Below, piece after piece: positions 7,665 to 13,106 of a stretch of DNA of 27,933 bases; position 1 is the stretch's first letter; each line of letters opens with the position of its first letter. Source of the stretch: a virus; IMG/VR virus record IMGVR_UViG_3300022693_002146, positions 1-27,933 of that record; one strand, 5' to 3'. The notes under the pieces were generated by a model, which worked only from the letters and a program-made list of their open reading frames with translations, was not told the DNA's origin and did no database searches. Both the position numbers and the translations under genes were made by a program.

Positions 7665-7685
7665 GACTCGAAAGCCTACTAGATG
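7665..7685 (+). repeat. 21-bp direct repeat next to palindrome 2
   Basis: Exact second copy of 7523-7543, directly after palindrome 2. Confidence 0.85.
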
Positions 7686-7691
7686 AGGTGT

Positions 7692-7711
7692 GTCAAATCA
7701 CGAATTGTTAC
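7692..7711 (+). repeat. 20-bp direct repeat, copy 2
   Basis: Exact copy of 7461-7480. Here it lies just after the palindrome unit, whereas copy 1 lies before one. Confidence 0.8.
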
Positions 7712-7866
7712 ACAAGGCTGTCACATACATCACGCGTTTGTTCACCTTATGTCTTGGGCGTGGAGGTGTCAAGCCGAAAGTTTATGACCGGACATACGTG
7801 GGCTTTTAGAGCCCGCCCACGGCGCGCATATGGCCAGTGTGCCATGTCAACGCCTTGTCACAATTT

Positions 7867-7886
7867 GTCAACTCACGGTATGTTAC
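7867..7886 (+). repeat. 20-bp direct repeat, degenerate copy 3
   Basis: GTCAACTCACGGTATGTTAC, 16 of 20 bases as in copies 1 and 2, with both ends conserved. Confidence 0.6.
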
Positions 7887-7994
7887 ACGTTGTAGCTATT
7901 GTTGATGTGGACATGGTTTATGGACTCGCACGTAAAAGTTGTACACATGGCTCGGGATGCGCGCACAAGGGTCATCACACGTTGTTACAGTGGG

Positions 7995-8023
7995 TTGTTT
8001 ATGTGGTCAAAAGGTTGTATACC
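7995..8023 (+). promoter_or_regulatory. candidate rightward promoter before the 174-aa orphan gene
   Basis: TTGTTT, 17 nt, TATACC: three and four matches to the sigma70 -35 and -10 consensus. Further -35-like words occur at 8081 (TTGACA) and 8101 (TTGACG) but with weak -10 partners. One of these should drive the gene at 8173; I cannot tell which. Confidence 0.35.
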
Positions 8024-8172
8024 ATATGAATGGAACCCGGACGGGGACGCGCCAAGGGCATGGGGCTCGCGGCTTGCTCTTTGACATTGTTGGGAATTGC
8101 TTGACGCGATAGGACTCTTGGTCCGATGATTGGCGCACATAATGTAATCCATGAATATATGGGAGCCATGTG

Positions 8173-8697
8173 ATGGCAAAACTTAACACGACCGAATTTG
8201 TAAAGAACCTTGAAGCCATGGCGATTGCGATGACCGCACAAGGTCACGAAACATCGGTCAAGCCGATTGATTATCCGGCGATAACAGTCACCGGGTGGTT
8301 AATTTATGGCGCGCGGCGTTGGTATCAAGATCACGTCAATTCGGTTGCCTTGGGCCACCGTACCAATAACGAAAAGTTTTCGGGAGTCGATTTGTTCAAT
8401 GCCCGGGACAAAATGGCAAAGGCCGGTGAATGGGGCTCGCGCGGTACGGGTTCCGGCCTTGATCCGCAAATTGTCCAAATGCTTAATGGCAAATTGTCCA
8501 AATCCGTTGACGGATGGTCGAAGTTAAAAATCGGCAAGCAAACCGAAGCAAGAGTTGACTTGTGGGCCACATTCGACGAGTCCAAGAAAGCGAAATGGAA
8601 CGCCAAGGCCACCGTGATTAAGGCAATCAAAGCGAAAGCAAGCGCGGAAATTAAGGCTTTGGACGATAAGGACGTTCCAGTCGACTTGGACGATTAA
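8173..8697 (+). CDS. hypothetical protein (174 aa)
   Basis: Not recognised. A soluble protein with an aromatic segment TVTGWLIYGARRWYQDHVNS near residue 40-60 and a lysine- and alanine-rich helical C-terminus (KKAKWNAKATVIKAIKAKASAEIKAL) ending in an acidic tail DDKDVPVDLDD. The ATG at 8173 is chosen over an adjoining GTG because GGGAG at 8161-8165 gives normal spacing. It stands almost alone between two large non-coding blocks, which suggests its own strong promoter and an early role such as host takeover or regulation. That role is inference. Confidence 0.8.
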   Translation: MAKLNTTEFVKNLEAMAIAMTAQGHETSVKPIDYPAITVTGWLIYGARRWYQDHVNSVALGHRTNNEKFSGVDLFNARDKMAKAGEWGSRGTGSGLDPQIVQMLNGKLSKSVDGWSKLKIGKQTEARVDLWATFDESKKAKWNAKATVIKAIKAKASAEIKALDDKDVPVDLDD

Positions 8698-8749
8698 GGA
8701 AATTGACGGGGCGGTAATAATGCCGCCCCGCACTCTCACAAGGGTAAAT

Positions 8750-8977
8750 ATGATGAATACCGATGAAGTTGATTTTCGCCTTGATAGCGAAACACGCCAC
8801 GCAATTCTTGCGGCTCTTGATGCCGGAATGCGATTACAAGAAAATCCGCGCAAGTTTCGAGTTATGGGATTTAGAAAAATCCAAGCGGCAATTCGAATCG
8901 TGACCACAAACATTGCAATTCAGCGAGCACACGAAAATTTCGAAAATGCAATGACCACATGGAGACACCAAATTTGA
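8750..8977 (+). CDS. hypothetical protein (75 aa)
   Basis: MMNTDEVDFRLDSETRHAILAALDAGM..., ending in MTTWRHQI. Mostly helical, with no membrane segment or known motif. AAGGG at 8740-8744 supports ATG 8750 or 8753 rather than a further upstream ATG at 8720. It follows the 174-aa gene by 52 nt and is followed 6 nt later by a strong terminator, so the two genes form a small transcription unit. Confidence 0.65.
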   Translation: MMNTDEVDFRLDSETRHAILAALDAGMRLQENPRKFRVMGFRKIQAAIRIVTTNIAIQRAHENFENAMTTWRHQI

Positions 8978-8983
8978 AAAATC

Positions 8984-9010
8984 GCCCCCAGCTTCGGTTG
9001 GGGGCTTTTT
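8984..9010 (+). terminator. intrinsic terminator with UUCG tetraloop
   Basis: The arms GCCCCCA and TGGGGGC enclose GC-TTCG-GT, giving the very stable C(UUCG)G loop, followed by TTTTT. It ends the 8173-8977 unit. Confidence 0.93.
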
Positions 9011-9019
9011 CATGTCTCC

Positions 9020-9037
9020 GGGATTTTTCCAAATCCC
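9020..9037. repeat. hairpin GGGATTT-TTCC-AAATCCC
   Basis: Perfect 7-bp stem with a 4-nt loop, followed by CATGACTCGAGT. A near copy lies 41 bp downstream at 9061, so hairpin plus following ACTCGAGT form a tandem pair. Confidence 0.75.
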
Positions 9038-9060
9038 ATGACTCGAGTTGGGTTAAGGCT

Positions 9061-9079
9061 GGGATTTCTTCCAAATCCC
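9061..9079. repeat. hairpin GGGATTT-CTTCC-AAATCCC
   Basis: Same 7-bp stem as 9020-9037 with one extra loop base, followed by CATAACTCGAGT. Confidence 0.75.
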
Positions 9080-9115
9080 ATAACTCGAGTACAAAAAGTG
9101 GCGCGACTCGTTATA

Positions 9116-9140
9116 TTTTAACCACTCGAGGTGGTTAAAA
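9116..9140. repeat. hairpin TTTTAACCAC-TCGAG-GTGGTTAAAA
   Basis: Perfect 10-bp stem around TCGAG. The ACTCGAG word seen after the two previous hairpins here forms the loop. There is no U tract after it, so a terminator is unlikely; an operator or origin structure fits better. Confidence 0.75.
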
Positions 9141-9195
9141 CCACACCAACAACTCGGGTTTGACCTGAGCCATACCGGGAATTTACATTGTTAAC

Positions 9196-9264
9196 CGCTA
9201 ATGTGCTATAATGACTCGCGCTAATTAACGCTAGTCCGGCTAAATTCCAAATTTTCCGACCGTA
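9196..9264 (+). repeat. left arm of 69-bp inverted repeat
   Basis: Starts CGCTAATGTGCTATA and ends TTCCGACCGTA. Aligned without gaps to the reverse complement of 9424-9492, 57 of 69 positions match. CGCTA occurs at arm positions 1, 24 and 34 in both arms, and most differences in the first half fall between these words. Confidence 0.9.
9204..9212 (+). promoter_or_regulatory. extended -10 promoter in left arm (TGC TATAAT)
   Basis: A consensus TATAAT with the TGn extension. The -35 is weak (TACATT at 17 nt, or TTTACA at 19 nt). Transcription would enter the 159-nt loop of the inverted repeat. Confidence 0.55.
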
Positions 9265-9423
9265 AGGGGTGGAGCCATACGCCATCTTCAAGATAGTACC
9301 CATACTTCCCCCTGTATCCCGTCCCACGTTCCGTCAGTCTTGTTGTTTTTTCTTTAGTAAGTAAATTTTTTTTTTTTACCAACTGGTCAAAGACTCCCCC
9401 ACCCCAGAACCTTCCCCGACACA

Positions 9424-9492
9424 TACGGTCGGAATTTTTCCGATTTAGCCGAACTAGCGTTATCTAGCGGGAGGCTATATAGCACATTAGCG
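9424..9492 (-). repeat. right arm of 69-bp inverted repeat
   Basis: Reverse complement of the left arm with 12 differences and no gaps. The element 9196-9492 spans 297 bp with a 159-nt central part holding a run of 12 T (9366-9377). I see no target-site duplication at the outer ends. Confidence 0.9.
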
Positions 9493-9504
9493 CTTCGGAT
9501 TCAA
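9476..9504 (-). promoter_or_regulatory. minus-strand promoter at right arm (TTGAAT-N17-TGC-TATATA)
   Basis: On the minus strand TTGAAT (9504-9499) lies 17 nt before TATATA (9481-9476), which has the TGC extension at the same arm position as in the left arm. It points leftward into the loop and so faces the left-arm promoter. Confidence 0.5.
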
Positions 9505-9556
9505 AGCAGGGCTTATGGTGTTGACGGCGTTGAGTGAAAAAAAAGCATTAATCGCC

Positions 9557-9585
9557 TTGACACCGTTGATTTTTTGTGCAAGAAT
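9557..9585 (+). promoter_or_regulatory. candidate early promoter TTGACA-N17-AAGAAT
   Basis: A perfect -35, a 17-nt spacer ending in the extended -10 TGC, and four of six matches in the -10. It lies 90 nt before the first gene of the long rightward series and after the last non-coding structure, so it is the best candidate for driving 9676 onward. Confidence 0.6.
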
Positions 9586-9659
9586 GTGGTGGGTGGGTGC
9601 GCCCGACGACGCGCGCACTCGCCGTTGGTTTTTATGGGCCAAACTGGCAACCGTGAAAC

Positions 9660-9680
9660 CGTAAGGGAGAGAAAAATGAA
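9660..9680 (+). repeat. duplicated translation-start context, copy 1
   Basis: The 21 nt beginning CGTAAGGGAGAG and running through ATGAA are identical to 9875-9895. Both are the ribosome binding sites and starts of consecutive small genes; in copy 2 the TAA is also the stop of the gene before. Confidence 0.9.
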
Positions 9681-9879
9681 ACCGAAACGCACGCTGTACG
9701 TCGAACAAATTGGTGACAGTCACCCCTTGTGGACTTTTGGTGATCTTACGTATCTGGTCGTCCGTGCCATCAACACTACTTATCCGCAGATTGGCGACGT
9801 ACTGACCGAATATATGGTCAACCATGAGATACAACAGGGCATGAGTGTCCATATCAAGGCGGCACATGACAAAACGTAA
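9676..9879 (+). CDS. hypothetical protein (67 aa)
   Basis: MKPKRTLYVEQIGDSHPLWTFG... A small soluble protein, mixed helix and strand, not recognised. ATG 9676 is chosen over an upstream in-frame ATG because GGGAG lies directly before it, and because the whole 21-nt ribosome binding site and start context recurs at the next gene. It is the first gene of the rightward early series. Confidence 0.7.
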   Translation: MKPKRTLYVEQIGDSHPLWTFGDLTYLVVRAINTTYPQIGDVLTEYMVNHEIQQGMSVHIKAAHDKT

Positions 9880-9895
9880 GGGAGAGAAAAATGAA
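9875..9895 (+). repeat. duplicated translation-start context, copy 2
   Basis: Exact copy of 9660-9680. It includes the stop codon of the 67-aa gene and the start of the next gene. Confidence 0.9.
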
Positions 9896-10100
9896 GACCA
9901 TAAAAGTGGAACAGGATGGGCCGGACTTTTACCTGATCGGCAACGACGGCGAAGTTGTTGAGTTCGTCACCGTCCCCGAAGAATACGAACTGCACGGCGA
10001 CTATGATATGGCTGGTGCCGAATTGGCGCGCGTCTGGTTTGAAGAAGTTGCCGCGCCACAACTAGGCATCGACCCACAATTTCAGGAGTCCCCAACATGA
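9891..10100 (+). CDS. hypothetical acidic protein (69 aa)
   Basis: MKTIKVEQDGPDFYLIGNDGEVVEFV... is acidic, with three predicted strands followed by a helix (MAGAELARVWFEEVAAPQLG). Not recognised. Its start context duplicates that of the previous gene, and its stop overlaps the next ATG by 4 nt, so the three genes are likely cotranslated. Confidence 0.7.
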   Translation: MKTIKVEQDGPDFYLIGNDGEVVEFVTVPEEYELHGDYDMAGAELARVWFEEVAAPQLGIDPQFQESPT

Positions 10101-10306
10101 CACTTATTGCCATATATCACTCAAAGAAAGAACTCAAAGCCGCAGTGGGAAAGCCGCTTCAATTCATTGAGACAAGCTTTTTCGGCCCCGAATATCAGAC
10201 CGATGGATTGTTGCATGTAGCCAACCGGCCACACATCACGCACATTGGCCGGGAATTTTTCGCGCAGGTTACTATGGCGGGCGGATTGATTAAGGAAGTA
10301 ACGTGA
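10097..10306 (+). CDS. conserved phage hypothetical protein (69 aa)
   Basis: MTLIAIYHSKKELKAAVGKPLQFIETSFFGPEY..., then a short strand-rich end (FFAQVTMAGGLIKEV). The pattern of a YHSKKELKAAVGKPL start, an ETSFFGPEY core and a final strand resembles small proteins I have seen in many phages of Proteobacteria; function unknown. ATGA overlap with the gene before and one-base TGATG overlap with the gene after. Confidence 0.72.
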   Translation: MTLIAIYHSKKELKAAVGKPLQFIETSFFGPEYQTDGLLHVANRPHITHIGREFFAQVTMAGGLIKEVT

Positions 10307-10479
10307 TGACCTACTGCCCACACCCTTACATCCCCGTAATTACGAGAAGTGTCGGCGAATTTCCGGTCCACAACTGGCCGGAACAAGACGACATTGAACT
10401 GCCCGACGAAGAAATTCTTTGGGCTCAAGCGCCGCGTGGAATTCGACTGGCGCGTTATGAAGTGAGGAATATACGATGA
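10306..10479 (+). CDS. small hypothetical protein (57 aa)
   Basis: MTYCPHPYIPVITRSVGEFPVHNWPEQDD..., ending in ARYEVRNIR. The ATG overlaps the previous stop (TGATG), and the stop overlaps the next start (ATGA), so the frame fits the operon exactly. Proline and aromatic residues are frequent; there is one cysteine near the start. No family recognised. Confidence 0.65.
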   Translation: MTYCPHPYIPVITRSVGEFPVHNWPEQDDIELPDEEILWAQAPRGIRLARYEVRNIR

Positions 10480-10877
10480 ATATCCAATCTATTTTTAATG
10501 CGGCTTATTGTGGGATCGTCGCTCAGGGCGGCCCGGCGTTCAGACTTGACCCAGACGGTGAAAGAAGGTGCCTTTACCGAGACAAGAAGCGCAACCGTAA
10601 GTGTGCGGCTGGTCACATCTTGCCCAACAGAAGCTACCGCAAGAAGTATGAAACCCAGTCGGCGGAACAGATTCGCTGGTTCAAGGACAATCTTACAGAA
10701 TTTGAAATGGCATTCTTAGGCGGGATTCAAGATGCGCATGATAATGCTGTTCATCGCGCAACCGATGGCAGAGTTCGGGCCGATGATGTTGACCAGGTGT
10801 TCCTTAAAATTTGGAAGGCAGATATGGTAAATTTTGCCGACGGTCACCAGATACTTATTCCTTGTTGCGAGACATAG
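10476..10877 (+). CDS. hypothetical protein (133 aa)
   Basis: Contains RRCLYRDKKRNRKCAAGHIL near residues 30-48, a C-x3-R...KCAAGH arrangement that could bind a metal or simply be a conserved core, then a helical middle. Similar CLYR...KCAAGH proteins are familiar from phage early regions but have no assigned role. The start overlaps the preceding stop by 4 nt. Confidence 0.7.
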   Translation: MNIQSIFNAAYCGIVAQGGPAFRLDPDGERRCLYRDKKRNRKCAAGHILPNRSYRKKYETQSAEQIRWFKDNLTEFEMAFLGGIQDAHDNAVHRATDGRVRADDVDQVFLKIWKADMVNFADGHQILIPCCET

Positions 10878-10882
10878 ACGAA

Positions 10883-10898
10883 ACAGGCTTCGGCCTGT
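10883..10898 (+). other. UUCG-capped hairpin (ACAGGC-TTCG-GCCTGT)
   Basis: A perfect 6-bp stem with a C(UUCG)G loop 5 nt after the stop of the 133-aa gene, but with no U tract. It may protect the upstream mRNA end or be a weak terminator. Confidence 0.5.
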
Positions 10899-10955
10899 CG
10901 CGCGGTGGTTGGTATCCCGCGCCTGATGAGTCATACCATACATGGAGTAAGTAAG

Positions 10956-11483
10956 ATGAAAAATATATATAAGGAAGCGTTGGAGTCAAGTCTTGACAAA
11001 GATATTAATGAAGCGTTGGAGTCAAGTCTTAACGCTGATGAAATGTCGGACGTTGTAAACACTGACCTTCAAAGGGCCATTGATGCTATTAAAAGTATCA
11101 TGGAACATCAGGCGGAACATATTCGTCCGTGGGAGGCCGCGCAAGTATCGGCTCTTGCATTTGAGTATGCCGCGCTGTCGGTTCAAGCGAATGGGCCGGA
11201 GATGATGCAAACGGAGGTTGCAAAGGTTTACGCTTCATACTGTGAAAATACCTACACTGATATATTACCGGGTCAGGGCTTTACAAGTGAATTTGTCGAA
11301 GGATTGCCGGATGTGGTGAAAGCAGACATTCTTTTGCAAATGCCGATCGTTGACTGTGTTGGTCACTCCGACCCCGGCGCGGCAGTCGAACGGCATTTTG
11401 CCCTTGATGTTGCGAAACATCTTGGCCCCGAATGGGCTCAAGCGTGGTATCATTTCACAGTCTTTATGACGAAGGTGGCATAA
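10956..11483 (+). CDS. hypothetical protein with N-terminal tandem repeat (175 aa)
   Basis: MKNIYKEALESSLDKDINEALESSL...: a 12-codon unit is duplicated, giving EALESSL twice. The rest is helical and acidic, with no membrane segment or catalytic motif that I recognise. ATG 10956 is chosen over an upstream ATG at 10905 because GGAG lies at 10944-10947. A clear terminator follows 14 nt after the stop. Confidence 0.7.
   Translation: MKNIYKEALESSLDKDINEALESSLNADEMSDVVNTDLQRAIDAIKSIMEHQAEHIRPWEAAQVSALAFEYAALSVQANGPEMMQTEVAKVYASYCENTYTDILPGQGFTSEFVEGLPDVVKADILLQMPIVDCVGHSDPGAAVERHFALDVAKHLGPEWAQAWYHFTVFMTKVA
10974..11030 (+). repeat. 36-bp offset in-frame tandem duplication
   Basis: 21 bases are identical at 10974-10994 and 11010-11030 inside the 175-aa gene. 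The 36-bp offset keeps frame, and the silent sites are identical, so the duplication is recent or maintained. Confidence 0.85.
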
Positions 11484-11497
11484 TACATCATGGAACA

Positions 11498-11538
11498 GGC
11501 CCGGTGCCAATATGTAATCAGGCATCGGGCCTTTTCTT
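11498..11538 (+). terminator. intrinsic terminator
   Basis: GGCCCGGTGCC and GGCATCGGGCC pair over 11 bp with one G-T, a 12-nt loop, then TTTTCTT. It closes the first rightward unit (9676-11483). Confidence 0.9.
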
Positions 11539-11586
11539 CCCCAGCCGGGGATTACAATAGAATCTCGAACTTGAGGAGGAAATAGT

Positions 11587-12051
11587 ATGACGGACAGACA
11601 TAACTCAAACCGGCAAAAGCTGTTGAGATGGCTCAAAGCCGGCGCTCCGCACGTCACCTTTAACATGCAGATAACCATAATGGACGCCGGCTCTGAAGAA
11701 TATCAGTCGGAAACGGGCGATGAAGAAGACCACTGCGGAACCGCCTGTTGCTTAGCCGGTGCTGCCGCGCTTATGTCTCGCAATCAGTTAGACATGGCTG
11801 GGGTGCGGTCGCCGACTAGCGGAAGCCGTCTGAGCTTAACACCGACTCTGCCTATTTGTCCTTTGAGCCTTTACGCTTGGCCGAATGTCAGAAACGCGGC
11901 GCTACGGTTCTTGGGCCTTTCGAACGACGGCTCGTGGATAGGACACGAACTCTTCGATTGCCGCCACCATGAAAAGGCTACCCCACAACAGGCGGCAGTC
12001 GCCTTACAGAATACTATCGACGGAGTATCGCCCTGTTGGAAATCGCTGTAA
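11587..12051 (+). CDS. hypothetical protein with CGTACC motif (154 aa)
   Basis: Residues 49-60 read HCGTACCLAGAA (C50, C54, C55). Later come FLGLSNDG, HELFDCRHHE and ATPQQAAVALQNTI. This order, CGTxxCxAG followed by LGL, LF and TPxQAAxAL, recurs in small phage and bacterial proteins of unknown function. The strong GAGGAGG ribosome binding site at about 11573-11579 fixes the start. It is the first gene after a terminator, so a promoter should lie in 11539-11570, but I see no clear one. Confidence 0.75.
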   Translation: MTDRHNSNRQKLLRWLKAGAPHVTFNMQITIMDAGSEEYQSETGDEEDHCGTACCLAGAAALMSRNQLDMAGVRSPTSGSRLSLTPTLPICPLSLYAWPNVRNAALRFLGLSNDGSWIGHELFDCRHHEKATPQQAAVALQNTIDGVSPCWKSL

Positions 12052-12071
12052 ATTTCCGCCCGGACAGGGCG
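12029..12071 (+). other. nested stem-loop across the end of the CGTACC gene
   Basis: The outer stem CGCCCTGT / ACAGGGCG (8 bp) encloses an inner stem GGAAAT / ATTTCC. It is followed by TTTAAAA, a poor U tract. It covers the last codons and stop of the gene, and could be a weak terminator, a mRNA end stabiliser or a protein-binding RNA site. Confidence 0.55.
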
Positions 12072-12100
12072 TTTAAAAACATACAAGGAAGGACTAAATT

Positions 12101-12541
12101 ATGGACATGATTGTAGAAGATAACTGGAAAGAGATAGTAGACACCTGTGACGAGTGGGTAAAGGAGGCAAATGTTTTTCTGGGGTATGATACCCTTACAT
12201 TTGAATATTGCCAAATGTCTAAGACAGGACCAATAGTTACCAGATTTTGGTGTGTCGATGACTTTCAGTCGGGTATCGCCTACTCGTGCAGGTGTCAGCA
12301 TGGGTTTTTGGAGCTTTCTTATCCTCCAACCCTTGACGATTTGAAGAACCGCGAACAGCGCGAACTCCACGTTTTGCTAGGTCAACAGGGCGAAAGCGTT
12401 GCCATTGCGGAAGAGCTGGTGTCTGCGTCAGGCCGCGCATTTGTAAAGAAGCTGATCGCGGAACGGGCTAAGTACGCACAGCTGGTTGATTTCGGGGGGA
12501 CTGAAATTGACCCCGACAAGGCAATCCCACACGACTCCTAG
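12101..12541 (+). CDS. hypothetical protein (146 aa)
   Basis: MDMIVEDNWKEIVDTCDEWVKEANVF..., with a strand-rich middle (VTRFWCVDDFQSGIAYSCRCQHGFLEL) and helical end. Five cysteines are spread through the first two thirds. No family recognised. GGAAGG ahead of ATG 12101 supports the start. Confidence 0.7.
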   Translation: MDMIVEDNWKEIVDTCDEWVKEANVFLGYDTLTFEYCQMSKTGPIVTRFWCVDDFQSGIAYSCRCQHGFLELSYPPTLDDLKNREQRELHVLLGQQGESVAIAEELVSASGRAFVKKLIAERAKYAQLVDFGGTEIDPDKAIPHDS

Positions 12542-12566
12542 AGGTATAACGCAGAAAGGCGAAACA

Positions 12567-12893
12567 ATGTCTATCACGAGAATTTCATTAAACTACAAAC
12601 AGAAAAGAACCGTCGAGGACTATATACTCACAGTGTTATCGGCATCCCAACTCGATGAGACGTTATTTATCTATGACCACGGATTCGATGATGCTGTGGT
12701 TGCGGATAAGGTAGATTTTCCTTGTACCAGTGCCAGTGTCAAACGAATACGGTTAGCCATGTTTGGCCCGCTGGTGTTGCCAGAGAAAGCGCCCCCTAAA
12801 AAGCCAATTCTAACTGAGCAAGTGCAGGCACTAGCTAAGAGGGTGACCGTTCTGGAAAAAGTTATGGCTGTTGATCCCCGAAATTGGTCATAA
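12567..12893 (+). CDS. hypothetical protein, possible HTH and coiled coil (108 aa)
   Basis: ATG 12567 follows AAAGGCG at good spacing; the longer frame from 12486 would overlap the previous gene. The N-terminus (KQKRTVEDYILTVLSASQLD) and SASVKRIRLAMFG could form a helix-turn-helix, and the end (LTEQVQALAKRVTVLEKVM) is a short coiled coil with heptad leucine and valine. Together this suggests a small dimeric DNA-binding protein, but no family is recognised. Confidence 0.65.
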   Translation: MSITRISLNYKQKRTVEDYILTVLSASQLDETLFIYDHGFDDAVVADKVDFPCTSASVKRIRLAMFGPLVLPEKAPPKKPILTEQVQALAKRVTVLEKVMAVDPRNWS

Positions 12894-12914
12894 CTCTGCT
12901 GGAGGATATGCCAG

Positions 12915-13013
12915 ATGAAACTACTATTAGACTTGCTAGGTGATGCTGTGGGAGTAGTGTGCATCGCACTTATGGTGTGGGTGATGCTGGTAGCAGCGCA
13001 CGCAGTCGGATAA
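12915..13013 (+). CDS. small single-pass membrane protein (32 aa)
   Basis: MKLLLDLLGDAVGVVCIALM... ending VAAHAVG is almost wholly hydrophobic from residue 11 on, long enough for one membrane helix. GGAGG at 12901-12905 precedes the ATG. A terminator follows. The product would sit in the host inner membrane; function unknown. Confidence 0.55.
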   Translation: MKLLLDLLGDAVGVVCIALMVWVMLVAAHAVG

Positions 13014-13039
13014 GTTGGGCGATGACGTCTAAGTAACTT

Positions 13040-13083
13040 GTGGGGAGGGCTGGCTGGCAAAAGCAAAACCCTCCCCGCTTTTT
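13040..13083 (+). terminator. intrinsic terminator
   Basis: GTGGGGAGGG pairs with CCCTCCCCGC (10 bp, one U-G), a 19-nt loop, then TTTTT. It closes the 11587-13013 unit. Confidence 0.88.
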
Positions 13084-13106
13084 CTAGCCAATCAGAAGGA
13101 AAGTGT

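Larger units (their letters stand above)
7267..8172. other. divergent non-coding control region, about 0.9 kb
   Basis: This lies between the leftward late operon and the rightward genes. It holds two palindromes with an attached direct repeat (7502-7543 and 7644-7685), three copies of a GTCAAnTCACGnnnTGTTAC motif, an inverted repeat at 7566-7583, and six TGTCAA sites (7460, 7601, 7691, 7767, 7845, 7866), each of which is a TTGACA on the minus strand. The open frames here are short, rich in C and H, and run through the repeats, so I do not call them genes. Likely roles are promoter control, origin or packaging site. Confidence 0.7.
9011..9675. other. second non-coding block, about 0.66 kb
   Basis: No convincing gene. 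It contains three hairpins (9020-9037, 9061-9079, 9116-9140), six ACTCG words at 9041, 9083, 9106, 9124, 9152 and 9214, a 297-bp inverted-repeat element (9196-9492) and a promoter (9557-9585). Minus-strand frames of 67-69 codons cross the inverted repeat but have no ribosome binding site. Such a long gap is unusual in this otherwise dense sequence and suggests an origin or a regulatory RNA locus. Confidence 0.7.

Noticed and set aside
7631-8029. 132-codon plus-strand frame in the divergent region
   Set aside because: The ribosome binding site is too close to the ATG, composition is odd (many C, H, V), and the frame runs through palindrome 2 and the direct repeats, so chance is more likely.
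7985-8247. Three overlapping minus-strand frames upstream of the 174-aa gene
   Set aside because: They overlap the start of a well-supported rightward gene, have no ribosome binding site and no recognisable sequence.
9118-9424. Minus-strand frames of 67-69 codons across the inverted repeat
   Set aside because: Their reading is dictated by the repeat arms and T tract; no ribosome binding site and low-complexity protein sequence.
9196-9492. Insertion sequence
   Set aside because: No transposase frame and no target-site duplication at the arm ends; a non-autonomous element cannot be excluded but is not supported directly.
7500-9500. Apparent excess of GANTC (CcrM-type) methylation sites around the repeats
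   Set aside because: By rough count the number is close to the chance expectation of about one per 256 bp, so it gives no evidence for an alphaproteobacterial host.
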